DNA from: Embiotoca jacksoni
Lineage: Eukaryota > Chordata > Actinopteri > Embiotocidae
Reading direction: 5' to 3'
Assembly (NCBI GenBank): GCA_022577435.1
Contig: JAKOON010000004.1
Span: forward strand, 2,937,001-3,001,000
DNA length: 64,000 bases
The notes beneath the pieces are model-generated. The model had not been told where the DNA came from, ran no database searches, and saw only the letters and a program-made list of their open reading frames with translations. Positions 47,929-61,670 of the stretch are shown here, piece after piece (the stretch's first letter is position 1; every line of letters starts with the position of its first letter). The position numbers and the translations under genes are program-made.

Positions 47929-48078
47929 TTATGTGTAGGAATTGAGGCATTCCTTTGAGCGTGAGGTGATGTCCTGCAGCTCCCGCTCTTCCTTCATTTT
48001 GATGTCTTGGTAGGCATGCATTTGACTGGCATCCTTAAGGTAGGCCCAGTTTGCTGAGAGAATCATGAGGAAGTGGAT
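47929..48078 (-). CDS. gpm6b: gpm6b alternative terminal exon, long cytosolic tail
   Basis: After the acceptor TCTCTTCCAG it encodes 49 residues beginning IHFLMILSANWAYLKDASQM and ending SRSKECLNSYT, then TAA. This matches the tail of one human GPM6B isoform group. It replaces the end of the fourth helix and adds a charged tail. Confidence 0.9.
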   Translation of the reverse strand: MHFLMILSANWAYLKDASQMHAYQDIKMKEERELQDITSRSKECLNSYT

Positions 48079-51000
48079 CTGGAAGAGAAGGGTGAGGTGG
48101 ATGGCCGGTGAGCATGTCAGAGATGCAAAGCAAGCTACAGGAGTCAGAGCTACAGTACGTACATCACAGACATACACAAATGTGTAGTTAAGCTTTTAAA
48201 AACAATCTAAAACACACAATGTGACAAAAGACATCACTTAAAAAGACGTTACCGTTATTGTAACATTACTGTTACAATCATTACTATTACTGGAGTTGCT
48301 ATACATAATACTACAGAAATGACACTTTTAAGGTGACAGGATGAGTGAGTGAAGTAAGCCAGAGGTTGTTGCATGCAAGCTTCACGCAGCTGTAAAAGTT
48401 GAAAGTTAGTGCAAAGCATGAGAATCTGACCCTGCTCCATACAGTACCCATTTCAGTATTATAACGCTGTAAGATGTATAAGAAATAGACCAGGTACTTT
48501 TGTAAACAAAGATTGTTTATTTTATATAGAAAGTAAAAGCTACAGTCTTGAAAAAACTTAGGAGAAAATTAAATATATGAAATATGGAGTATAAGTAACT
48601 ATAAACAGATCAAAGAATCTGAAAATTGTAAGCATGCAGGCTCAGTGTTAAGATAAAAACAAATGGCTCTTTAATGGCACTTTGAGAGAGTAAAGGAAAA
48701 TATATGAAACAAAACATCAACTTCATAGCTGAGGCTATACCAGCATCAGCTCTCATAGAAAAAAATACATTTACTCTACTCTATAATAGGATTTTTTTAT
48801 TTTATTTTATAAAATACATGAAATTAAATTGAGGTTTAGGGCCTCATGCAGAAGTGCGATACCCCTGGTACTGGCCTAACCCTTCATGTGTGCAGTGCTA
48901 GCTGTGTGCAGTTACTTTGAAATCTACAATACTCAACTGGTCGCCATAATACTCATCTGCAAAAAAGGATTTTAGTTCAGTTTAGAATCTAACTCGTGAC
49001 CAAAAAAAATAATTCTGAAGTTTTTCTGTGTTTCATGGGTCGGTACCCACATTTTAAGGCTATAAGCAAATAATTCAAAGAAGTATAAGAACGAGGCACT
49101 CGACCACTTTTACCACGAGTCCTTTTACAAATGTAGCACTAAAATTCATCCTCAGCAAAACCGCTAATCTGGCAATTAAAAACAAGAAGCCTGAGAACAC
49201 CTTCAATATTTGTCCTCAGATGTCCACATGGACTAACTCAGGGCTTTATGCTGTACATCTATGTACGAGCTTGGTGCAGTCTATGTCTCAATCAAACCTC
49301 AGAATTTAGATTATTCAAATAGGCTGTTACAACCTGCACAAGTATCTTACATGTGTGTTTCATAAGTGCCTTCAGGAGGTTGTGCACAAATTCGCATTTC
49401 AGCTCTGACGGCAGTGAACTGATGCTCGTCAGCTTTATGCCGGAGGAAGTACTGCATGCTAAATATGTTTTTCTTATCTAAATTACTTATTCAGCCGACG
49501 CCTTTGTGCAGGCCAAAACCAACTTCACACATTACGAATATAAATAACACTGTTGTGGATTTTCTAGCTGTGCACATTTCTATAGATTCTGAAGGTCACG
49601 TGTCTATAAGTGAGGAAAGCAGAACAAAACCAGTCAACTAAACACCACCCCACTCTGAAGACAACTTTCATCAGGTGTCCTCAGACAAGCAATATCCCTG
49701 GATACCAAATGCTAAAAGAAGCATACAATCAGCTATTTACATGTCATGTGATTACTAATGGAGAGATGTTGAGTTTTCTATTCTCAGGTTGTTGTTTTTG
49801 TTTTTTTTAGTTCATTTGTTGTCAGTGGCAACTGTCTCTACTCAGCACAGCCTCAAACGGTGCACTCTTAAAACAGTTTAAAACTTAGTGCAGCAGTCTT
49901 CTCGACTCTTAAACTTCAAAACAGCAAAGTTATAAGTGGTAGCCATCATGTAGATCAGCTGGTGGAAGAGAACAGAGAAGGTGGTAAGAGTACATGCCGG
50001 TGACCTCCTCGTCACCACTGCTGTGACAAGTTAGTAAAGAGACCAATCAGCTTTCAACAAGGTTAAATGTTAACGAACATAAAGTATCATTTTACAATAT
50101 CCTACTTGTGAATTTGTGATGTTTTGTTATTGTAATTGTGACACCAAGAAGTCCAAACTGCACACTGTTTCCCCCCACTGGGAATAAACAGGGCCATATG
50201 CATCTAAGCAGATGGGTAAACAGCAAATGGAATTAAGACTGAGGAAAAGCCTATGTGTCATCATCCTTGGTGTGGTTACATAAACCATATGGGAATGAGA
50301 AGAGGAGCACTTGACACATGATCTGCAGATACAAACCATGCAAAGATGGGCTAAAGGGAGAGGATGGAGAGACTGGTGGGAAGCTTACCAGAGCGATCAC
50401 AGTGGCTCCGGCCCCAGCGCACGCTACGATGTACAGGTGATAAGACAGGTAGAACTGAAAGGAGACAAGCAGCGGTGATTATTCTTCAATTTAAAGAAAA
50501 TCCTGCTCTGCATGTGATGTGTGACATTTAAATGCATGTCGACAGAAGACAGCGTCTCACCTCACTGGTGTTGCAGATGTCACCTAGCGTGGCTCCACAG
50601 GCCTTTCCTGGTGTGGCGTTCCACGGGATGATTCCTGCAGCCGTGAATTTTAAAGGTTTACATTTTCCCCACACATATTCATGCATACCATTACCAAACC
50701 TGTGAAGTACAACACTTGAGCTACAGTCTCTCAAGGTAATGTCCACTGACTACAAAGAGAAAAACGATAATGAAATTTCAACAATTCAATGGGGCACTCC
50801 ACTGATTTCACACATGAGGATGCCTTTATCCCTACGAGGAGCAGAACACAAGCCTGTGAAAATAGCTGTGTGATTTCTTCTGTGGCTCTGGAGCTTTCCA
50901 TAGTCTGAGAAAATAATGCTAGGAATGTCAGCGGGGTTATCTCAGCTCGGGCTTCAAAGTCTAATGAAAAGTCTGCACTCCAAATTGAGGATACAAAAGA

Positions 51001-53659
51001 AGGACGGCACTTACCAGTTGGGGAGGGTCGAATGCAAGTTTCATCCATTTGCATAATGGTAAATATACGATGTATGTTTTCAGAGGGACAAAGGGCTGCA
51101 TCTTAATGAACTAAGCGCACTGTCAAAAGTGCATGTGAGCGCAAAGTAAGGCGCATGGTTCAAAGGTGTTGTAGCTCTTAATCAATCATATGTTTTCACA
51201 TTACATGAAATAAACCAATCAGAGCGTCATCTTTCATTTCCTTTAAAAGAGTCAGGACTGCTGTTTTAATGGCAGGTTTGTCCAGTAGTTGGAAAGAACG
51301 CTTCTTTCTCTCTGCGGAGGGAACAAATCTATTCGTACTCTTGTTCGAGCAGATTGATGTTCACACTAATAACCTTTTATTTTGTAACAAGCAGAGTCTA
51401 CATCCATCATGGACCCTCCTCTGCAGACACATATTACTATGTTAATGATGTGCCCTTATAAGAACAGTAAAATCCTGCACCTTTAATTTAAGACCAGATA
51501 TTTGTTGGCCAATCACTTTCAGTGCCTCAAGATAGCAAAGCACCAACAATGTGCCTGACCACACATTATTTTAAGACCAACACGCCCAAGAGGATGTTTA
51601 TGTGGACTCTGGTACATTCTGTTATTTAAACAACGCCTTCTTGCAAAGGGCCTAAAAGAGAACCCAAAAAGTCAAAGTAAATCCTGGCCTCTGCTGCATC
51701 AATATTGACCTCTTTTAATCTGCCTCAGTCCCCGGTTTATCTTTTTCTTTTTTTTTTTTATCAGCAGTGCAAATTTCTACCTTGCACCTTTTGTTACATG
51801 TTTGGTTTTACAATCTTTTTCCTGAAATTTTTACCTTTTTTCTTGTGACTCACTGGATAAATTTACCTTTTCGGATCTTTAAAGAAAAAAAAAAAGTACA
51901 CTTTGGTTGAACTCCACTAGTTGCCATCCGATGACATACAACATGTGATGAGGGCTCCTAAGCAGACATTGCTTGATTTAAAGAGGTTGCAATCCCCCCC
52001 TTCACCCACCTCATTTATTACATCGTTCAGTTTGTTAGACACCAGAGTGTGCGCAATAACTAGAATTTATTTTTATAGTCCGATGTCAAAGCTAATCATG
52101 CCACACAAGACATTTTTGGACAAAGTGCTGTTCTCTTACCGTACTGACGTACATCCACGCAGATGGAGTCAATGTTTGTGAGGTTGGCTATGGGAGACTT
52201 CATGGCAGCACAGGTAGACCACATGTTGTAGAAGAGGAAGACGGGCACAGCGGAGAAGCCGAACACACCGAGCCAGGCCACACCCAGGATGTATGTGAGG
52301 AACACAAACTGAGGACACAGAAATGGTACGATGTCAGCATCCTCTTCAAAACCATGAAACAGTTGTAAGAATCACTCATCCTCTTTTTATTGTCATACTT
52401 CATTCCTAGAATGAACATCTAGTATGCATTTTACATTTTAATCGCATGGCATCAAACCTTTATAAAATATGCGCCGTGCGTGCGGTTGTATTAACATACC
52501 ATTCCACTGATGCAGCGTCCACAGATGGTGGTCTTGAACTCGCTGTGCAGTTCCTTGACGGCACTCGTTGTGTAGAAGCCCTCAGCAAGTAGAATGATCC
52601 CGTACAGGAAGAAAAACGAAGCAATGCCGTAGATGACATACTGCATCAGCTGTATTCTGTTGGAAAGCAATGTCACACATAAACTTAGTTGTGCCGGTGA
52701 AGCTGCAATAGGTTAAAAACAGTAAGGGGGGAAAAAAGAAAAAAAAAAGAGGTTTTTTGGCACCTGGAGAGATCCATTAAAATATCATGTATAGTAGCAG
52801 CATGACATCCCACTGTCTAGTGTGGAAAATAGCTGCATGTAAAAAGAAATTCGGCACACAGCCCTTAAAACATGAGTAACCTGGGATGGTACGTCATAAA
52901 CAGATGGTTGTGATTGAGATAGATTCCAAGCTTCTCTAAAACATGAAGAAAGACGCTAAGCCCAAATGGGGAGATAACGGGTGATGCTTGTCTCTGGAAA
53001 TCATCCGCTGAAAGACAGACGGCCGCTCCAGACCTCTTAAATTAAACAGCGCACTCTAAATCCACCCCAACATAAAACATATGTGCAGGCCTGTCTAATG
53101 TCATCCCTCTTTTATTGTCTGGATTAATGGATGCACCGTTGAAAAAAGAAAAAAGATCCATATTAGGACTGTTCTTAAGTATAAGGTGAATGTGGGAGAC
53201 ATTATCATCTAAAAATAGCCTCCATAAAGTCAGCCTCATTAAAAGAGTTATCCGTCTCAAGTTTTGGACTTTCTTTTACTGTGGTGGTTATGCAAGAACA
53301 CATTTTCCAGTGATCTTATTGTGTAATGTAATCCTACTGTCACATGAAAGAGGCAATATTCTAAATAATGACAAAGTTTAAAAGGATGTTATCATTTTTA
53401 TGTGTTTCTCAGACTCCAAAAGAGCATTACAAGCAGGCACTAAGAACGCACACGGAGTACGAGGTCACTTACACATCGGTCAGCATGGTGTGATCAGTGG
53501 TGACCTTGGAAAAGTGGGTCTCCAGGATGGTCACAGTGCCAGTGAGAGCCACATGGCCACATCCACAGAAGAGGGCAACACCAGAGAAGCAGAGGATGGT
53601 AGCCACCAGTGATGCATAGGGCACCCCGCCTAAACATTTGATGCAGCACTCAAAGCAAC
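47929..53659 (-). CDS. gpm6b: Neuronal membrane glycoprotein M6-b, partial (5' coding exon not found)
   Basis: Minus-strand exons: 53659-53473 (187 nt), 52656-52500 (157), 52308-52140 (169), 50634-50561 (74), 50454-50389 (66), then either 49958-49878 (81) or 48078-47929 (150). Sizes 187, 169, 74 and 66 match the PLP1/DM20 gene family. The protein starts with GCFECCIKCLGGVPYASL and has four membrane helices (SLVATILCFSGVALFCGCG; VIYGIASFFFLYGIILL; the FVFLTYILGVAWLGVFGFSA segment; YHLYIVACAGAGATVIAL onward). Conserved Cys residues are in the extracellular loop (STCAAM, SICVDV, KACGATLGDICN). M6B is a proteolipid of neurons and oligodendrocytes involved in membrane trafficking and cytoskeleton. 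If the missing first exon ends ATG-G, the isoforms would be 245 or 268 residues. Tail-to-tail with ofd1. M6B rather than M6A or DM20 is supported by sequence and synteny. Confidence 0.94.
48079..49877 (-). other. Sequence between the two gpm6b terminal exons
   Basis: It would be 3' UTR of the proximal isoform and intron of the distal one. AT-rich, with no other coding exon seen. Confidence 0.5.
49878..49958 (-). CDS. gpm6b: gpm6b alternative terminal exon, classical proteolipid tail
   Basis: After the acceptor CTCTTCCACCAG it encodes LIYMMATTYNFAVLKFKSRE followed by DCCTKF and TAA (27 codons). This is the standard PLP/M6 ending. It lies 430 bp from the preceding shared exon and 1.8 kb before the other terminal exon. 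Confidence 0.92.
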   Translation of the reverse strand: MIYMMATTYNFAVLKFKSREDCCTKF

Positions 53660-53854
53660 CTGTGGGGGGGAAAAAAAAAAAAATGTTTCAGGGGTAAATT
53701 GTCATGAAATCATGTTTTGTACCAGAATAATTTTACTTTAAAAGACCATGGAGAGAACTGAAGGCAATATCAGCCCCCAATTCCATATAAAGGCCAATGT
53801 TTCAGTTGCAGGACAGGAAATAATCTCAGGAAAGTTTAATATGAGATGATTAGT

Positions 53855-53950
53855 CATATGTATCATCCATTCTTCCATTAAGCCCATGCCAGCTCACGTT
53901 GGAAACAGTCTGGATACCCACTGGACAGATCACCAGTCTACCTCAATCCT
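53855..53950 (-). mobile_element. Possible LINE 3'-end fragment
   Basis: On the minus strand, GACTGGTGATCTGTCCAGTGGGTATCC followed by a CATGGGCTTAATGG-like stretch resembles the 3' end of a common teleost non-LTR element (gactggcgacctgtccagggtgtaccc). It is short and diverged. Confidence 0.35.
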
Positions 53951-56900
53951 TTGGTAACACAACTTTCCTTCTCTAAACAACATAGTCTCATCCTCGATGC
54001 TACAAAGGAAACAAAGCAGACAGAGCTGACGCATCTGTTCAAAAGCTTTCGGAACATTTGTCTGTGGTCACATTATGATATGCGTTTCCTTTCAAAACTT
54101 CTTCAGTGTAAAACATCAGTGGAAACAGAACAGCTAGCTGTGTGCCACTGACGTTTTACAATCTACTGCCATAATGTTTCATTTCACAATTCATCAGTAC
54201 ACTTAAAGGGCACTAATGGCCATCCAGCAGGTCAGAGTAATGGGTGACTGCCAAGCTGTAATGGAAATCCATGGCAACTAACCATGAGGGAAATGAAGTG
54301 ACCCAGATGGGTTCTGTCTCATCCAATGTGTTCTTATGCCTTGTGAAACGGAGCCAGTCACCACAATGCACTGTGTGTGGACACATGAAAACAAGCAACA
54401 GTGTGTTTCCAATCAGATCCACATGTCTGACAGGATGTGTGGAGTCATCCAGGTCATTGCCTGTTTATGTTTTAATGCAACTAAAGTATTTAAAGATGCT
54501 ATAATCACTATTTTTACATTAACATTGGGTCAAATGAGTGTGTGAAGTGACACAGCTCACCGACAGACCCACAGACCTCAGACCTCGGATCCACATGGGC
54601 AGTTTAGCCTCTTTAAGCTTGTCATTTTGGTTTCCTAGTCTGCAAAGTTACTGTTTTGTTTCACTCTCATCAACATCCTTTTCAAAAGCAACAGGCATCT
54701 GTTTTAAGCTATGATAAATCCCTGGTACACTATTTGTCCATCAGGTAATAACTGATAAAATTAGCAACTAGCTGATGAACACAGAGGAGCATCTGGCAGC
54801 GTAAGAACCAGATTTATCTGACGAGTTGGTGGTGACTAAAACAGAGCTAGACAGAGTGAATATTGGACTTATGTGACAGACTCATCTCCAAATAAATGTT
54901 CATGTTGCTGTTCATCTGCTGGAAATATATATATAAAAAGGCTTACTGAACTGCCCCAATGTGTCCAAAACATAATTTTTTGTAGGTTTAAGATGTCCTG
55001 CAGAAAAGTAGGCACAAATTGCGTGTGTAATAGTACAAGACAATCTACAGTAGAGAAATCATCTTTACACATTCAGTTCCTTACTGACAGCATGACACCA
55101 TTTTATGTGGTCTGCTATTTGTAATTTGAAAAGTAAGTCCAATTGATAGGTTACAGAGGCAAAGTTATATGGTTTATATAGTTAGTGTGTCCTTTCTTCT
55201 TATACCGGGCACATTCACACATATAATTACGAGATTATTTCATTTATTTTGTGTACGCATTGGGAAAAGGAAGAACCTGTATTGTCTGACTATGTAGAGA
55301 TGATGAGTTCAATACAAATGAGACAAAAATGATTTTATTTTTGCTCGCCTCCATGAGGTGCAGATCCTGAAAGTTCATCTGTGTTTGTGCTCTTTGCCAC
55401 GACAAAGGAAATTAAAACAGATAATACCGCTGCCGGGTCAGTACTTTAGCAGCCACATGCTTCATCCTGACTGTTTGTGTAGCACCGGGAGATAAAAACA
55501 TTTCTGTCCCACGGTGAGTGAATGGGAGTTGCCATGGCAGCATGTTAACCACAACTCAATGAGTGTGCCCAAAGCAGAGTTGCTAACTTCCACCGCAGCC
55601 CACACTTCTCCGATGACTATGTCGGGGAGGGCGAGTGGGTTGCTGGGAGTCACATCACAGAACTCCACAGGATATTGAGCCCAGCTGCAAAGTAAATACA
55701 GTCCGCTTAAAGAAAGAGCGTCAGGTAGCTTCGAATCAAAAAAACTTCAGTTTTCATCACCAGACAACTTCTTAGCAATGAAGTGTACTCTGGATGGAAC
55801 AAATGTTTCCATACGAGAAGTGTGGAAAGGGTTTATATCTACATACAAATAAAATGGCACACCAATGCTAAACATTTTAATTATTACAAATTAATTTCTG
55901 TCATGGCCGAAACTCCTTACGCTGCCCAATTCAAAAAGTCTTGCATCGTTTTAAAGCCTGCCCTGAAATGCATCACTCCACCCATTAGATCAACTATTTA
56001 AAAAGCAAATATCACAATGCCAGGGTGCATTCATTGCCTGAATTTTACTAGACCACATATAGTATATTTATCCCATGAGGATGTCTTGATTACAAGGAAC
56101 AAAACATTGGTATTGGTGAGTCCAAGTGGTCTACACCAAATATCTATGTAATGCTCCAAATGCTTTAAAACATCGAGTTGATCATGTTGCATCCCTCCAG
56201 TGCAACCGGTCATGAAGGAGATCAGGTCTTCCATGAGAAGCGAATGAGAGGGAATTCCTTTTGAAGCATCGATCCATCCAGACTGAGACACTTGGTTCGA
56301 CACCTCTATCTCTCTCTCCCGATGGAGAAATCTTGAGTTTTTTTATTGGGTGTTATGATTAAAAACACAATGAATCCAGGGTAGTATTTTTACAGCTGTA
56401 CTCGTGATATTGTCAGGTCAGTATAACACTGTTCTGGCTGACTAAAACAACACTGGCACCAGGACAGACCCACTGACATGGTTCAACTTTTCGGGAATAA
56501 ACTCTGTTCACAAAGGGCCTCTGTCAAAGCATTAGTAGTGGCTTTAGACGGGAGTGTAGTGCTTTTTGTTGAAGTACTGAAGCACACCTATGAGGCGCGA
56601 AAATGAGTGCACACAGAGACATGCGCACGGTTAGGTTGTGGCCCATTTCTAAGGCTGTGTAACCACTGTTCCTATGGTGACACGTTTACATACAACAGTG
56701 AATCATGTATTTTTCCTTAGCTTTGATTTATTAAAGTCAACAACATAGCCCTGGTATTTTCAACAGTTGTTCTGGGTTACTCATCTCAATGTGACCGTCC
56801 GATTTCAGTCATAAAAGGTTCTTGGAAATGTTTCACAATAAAAGCCTTGTTAAGAAATGAAGGGTTTCTGTCTACTTAAATGCTAGACCGCTTTAAATAT

Positions 56901-59900
56901 GAAACAGATACAGAAAGTTTTGAGTTTGTATTGCAACCAGTGTGTGCGCCCTTTACTGTGTAATGCAGTAGCATTAACAGGGCAAACAGTAGCGGATCAA
57001 AACATGAACATCTTAAATGTCAATATCACAGCTTTGACCATTCCATTTATTTTTATTGGCACTCTTGCATGGCGTAGGCTTTAGAGATCATTGGATCATT
57101 CAGCATTTAAAAAATGTAAATGAATTTCAACCAGATCATGAGAACTGTGACCATTTAATTTCCTCACTTGGAGAAAAAAGTGTCCGCACGTCGTTCCAGT
57201 GCGATCCAGTAGCAGTGCACATTTGACTTTAGACATCAGGGAAGAAGGAAACGACATTTAAGCCCAATAGCACCTTTGAGCAGTCCTGCATGAAGTACCA
57301 CACCGACAGTAGTCTGCATCAAAGTAAAATAAGACTTGTTTCATAGTTGGGATTTCAAGGTATTGAAAGATCCGTGAGCTATTAGGTGTCTTTTTTAAAT
57401 CTGTCGATTTCAACGAAGGATGAATGTTTCAGTGTCAACTCGTGACAACGGATTTGGGTTTTCTCTCCTTTTTAAGGCAGCTCGGCGGTGCAGAGTCAAC
57501 TTAAATGAATAATTTGTCATTTGGAGAAATATGCTCATGGAGCGAGAGTTAGATGACAGGACAGATAGGTCTATACCACTATCACGCTTGTTTGTCAAAG
57601 TTACAAACATTACAAATGCTTATCTCGAGGACTGGAAACATTTACTTCCTGGAGTGTTGTGATGGCAAAAATTCCAGCAACTCAATATTTACTGAACAGA
57701 TAAGAAATTGATGCCCATCTTCTCATCTAACTTTAAAAATGAAGGTGCATTTCCCCAAATCACAAATCTATTTCAAAGAGGATGATGGAGTCTGTATTTC
57801 CATGGGCTGAAGGGTAACACAAAATTTCATAGAGATGTTTGAAACGTTTATTTCAGAGTTGTAAAATAGACATTATCCGAGCGTACTATATGGAATTTCA
57901 CAGTGTACAGGATATTGCAGCGCATGCTTTAGATCAAATCGTCCTCCTCCACAGGGGATAACAGTAGGAGCTGGTGACTCTCTAAACAACAAGCTTGTAG
58001 TAAATGGATCCTGCTGGCTTGCTCAGAGTGGCGCACCATAAATGAAAATCACGTTGGGTTCTTTCCCTCTGATGACTTTCACATGCTTCCAGTCCCTGAC
58101 TAATACCCCTGGTTAGAACCTTTAACCACTTCAAAACACTCTGTCCGCCATCTCCTTGCTGCAGTATATGAATGAAAGATGGAGAGAGAGAAAGAAACAC
58201 AGACAAGTTAGCGACTGTTGAAAATTACAATGTCTGGCCTCGCAACGGCGGCTAGATTCGCCACATCGGGATCACGAGGAGAGAGGGAGAAAAAGACGCT
58301 TGTGTGTGAAAAAGTGTGTGTGTGTGTGTGTGTCTGAGTGTGTGATATTGTGTGAAAGAGAGGAGAAAAAAATAGAGACAGAGAGAGAGTCCAAGAAGCC
58401 TTGATACAAAAGGCCAGTGTGTGCAGCCCGAGACTGTCCATCACACTGGACTCTCAGGGGCCATTCAGAATAGCAGTGAACCACGGCCCCACTCTTCCGG
58501 CCTACAGGCTGGAGGCCCAGGACAAGCCCACCACTGAGCTCCATCCTGTGTGCCCCTCCAGCACTGCACACAGCTGAGCTACAATGGGCCAGAACAGCCT
58601 CTTCACACTCCAGGAGGATCCTGTTTGTCAAAGCATCTTGAATCCGTCACTGTGTGAATCAGATGGCTCGTTAAGAGCGACATGAGTTGCAGGCAAGCTG
58701 GAATACAGACCCAGGACGGACAAACAGACCCACGATAGGCAAAGAGACAGAGGCACAGCCAGACAGAGACATCAGGAAAATGATAACCAATCACCACAGT
58801 GCTGATTACAAAGCGGGCAAAGTGGTCTTTTTAAGTCTTTATTCTTTATCCGATAGCCAACAGACGCAAGAGACAAAAAAAATGAAGGAAGAGAGAGAGG
58901 CAGGAGGATTTAGAACAAATGTCTCTGGCAGGATCAGCAACTTAACCCCTATTTAAAAGGGTGCCCTGGTTGTTGATATTATGATAACTTGCACAATTTG
59001 TTTGGCAATTTGAAAGAAGTTTTATTTAACCGGTTTCATCAATTTACCACATACGGTACTATATGAAATACTCGAGGTAATACCAGAAACAGAGACAAGT
59101 TTGTCTGCAACATGCTGCACGATAAAGCTGCTATCTACTGTGTATTGTCCAGGAAGCAACAGGGGTCCAGCAGCAAAAGGTTGTCCCGGTGCTTCCAAAC
59201 CGGTTGTTCGGGCCATTCATTCATCACCACAGTCTGCTTGAGCTCAGAGTCATCCCTGACCCCTGCAGCTGGCTCTGCTTCATCACCAGCCTCCATCCCT
59301 CAACCACAGCCATCACGTAAACACTGCCTGTCGTCACCGTAACTGAAATCTTCCAACAGCTGGAAAGAGGAAAAATGTCTATATTCCACCTTGATGCACA
59401 TACCAGACACAAACACAGATGCACCAACACAAGTACAAACTGCACATAATCATACATACACAGAAATATGTGTAGGACGCAAACAAACCCCACTCACACA
59501 AACAAAGAACTTGGACACACACAATTTGGGATGAAGACATTGCAACTCTTCCATTTCATCCCCGAGTCCTGAACAACAAACTGGCTTCCAGCTCCATTAA
59601 AAACAACATCCAGATCCAATCTAAAAATCTAGGCTCATTGCTAACAGATGTGTCTGTTTACAGCTTACGATAAGTATTGTTGTTTATTGCTCCATTCAGG
59701 GCAAACTGTCAAAATACCATTTATGAGAAAGAGTCTCATTTTCCACACTCTACCGAGAGGCGCAATACTTAAAAATGCTGTAATGACTATAATGGCCATT
59801 CTCGAGGGATCAGGGAGATGTGGGCCTGCAAATACATCAAAAGTGGTTTCACTGTTTACTTATCTAACAAGAGAAACCTAAACTCTGCCAGCTAATAGCC

Positions 59901-60585
59901 GCTGACTGCAGCTCACCATGGAGTGAAAGTCACTGAGGGAGGCTTGTATACCGTCAGCATTCAGTGACCAAATAGATGCAACGATAGCTGTAATGCACAT
60001 AATTGTATATATTTGGGGACACGAAGAATAAAGATGTGAACTTGTGTGCTGTTAAATAAATGATGGGAGGGTAACAGTCAAGTCAAATCTGTTTATAAGC
60101 CAAGATTGTATGCAGTCTGGACTTTACAGGTCCATTGGTACTCAAATCAGCCCAAACTTTTTAAGACAAAGACCAGCTCCTTTTAAAACGTAATTTCTCC
60201 GAGTCCCAACTATGAGATCGTTATTCCCCATGTTGGAGTCATTTCCTTACTTTCTTTCTTCCTACAGCTCTCTATGGTCTTTATAAAGACATAACATCTG
60301 CAAGAAACATAAAAAAAATTAAAAAAATAAAAAAACAAGAAGGACTTAAACAAAAAAAGGGATGAAGGTAGACAGAATGTTTGAGCATACAACACTGGGG
60401 TGACAATCTTATAGGATTACAGTAGGTCTTGTACTAATGGATGAGAATCAAATACAAGTTGTCCAGTTAAATAAAGTCCAGTATTGAGTACTAGTACCCT
60501 GCTAGTATATTTTGTAGTAAAGTAGTACTAAATAATCTGTACTGAAATCACTGCAGCATCATGTTAGAACTTTTCATGAGAGTTT

Positions 60586-60587
<2 letters not shown>

Positions 60588-60655
<68 letters not shown>
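60588..60655 (+). repeat. (GT)n microsatellite
   Basis: About 34 uninterrupted GT units. Confidence 0.9.
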
Positions 60656-60658
<3 letters not shown>

Positions 60659-61636
60659 CCCATAATCAGTTACAGTTAGCTTTTCAAGTATTTTATTCAT
60701 CGAGCTAAAAGCTGTTTCTAGCTTTTGAAATGTGAAGATTTGAATTTGGTTTTGATGTTCCCGACTTCTTTTTCAGAATATTATCAAGCACCCTGACAGA
60801 TACGACAAGTCTTTCTTGGGAAAAGCACTTGTCTGAATATACAAGATTTTACTTGGAAGAGATGTTCAGAACAATCAGCAATAGAAAATCCAAGGACTCC
60901 TGCTGCTTCCAACAAGAAGAGGGTGAGCATGTTAACGACACCGTCTCTGCTAGTGTACACACTCCTCAGGGCTGTCTGCTTGTGATACTGATGTCTGGTT
61001 CACTTTTCTTCATCCTTGCCCCCACACCCACCTCATTAATCATCAGTCCCCTGAAAGAACACCTCAAAACATAGCCTGAGGTTTGATTGATCTGCTGTTG
61101 ATTCAGCAACAGGCTCATTGTCCTTAACAGTGACACCATCGTGATGATGACCGGCGGCAGCATGACATCCCTGCTGCTGCAGGAGTGAGGTCTGCTGCGA
61201 ACGTCCCGCACGGTAATTAGATCATAAAAACAAGCCCGAGCGACAGGCTGCACACATCAGTTTTGCACAAGCCCGTGATGCACAATTTGCAAATGAACTT
61301 AACACTTCTGTGCAAACAAATACTGAAACAAGGATGCTGCGCTGACACGTCATAATTCTCCACTGAGTAAAATCTACCTAACTGTGTGCGATGAAACCGA
61401 GCGGACTGGAGAAGGTTAAAGCGCCAGTAAACAGCAGTGAAAAGAAGTGAACTGGCTCTTTGTGAGTGCTCATTGGTACCTCTTTTGTCCTGCCTCTGGT
61501 CTTGGTTTTCTTCTGATTGAGTTTCCATGGTTGTTTTTCTTCCATCCAGCAAAAATGCTTTCTTTCAGCAAATTCTCTCTTCTTTTCTCCCCTTCACTCT
61601 CTCCTCTCGCTGCCCTCGTTCGCTCCCTCTCCTTCC

Positions 61637-61670
<34 letters not shown>

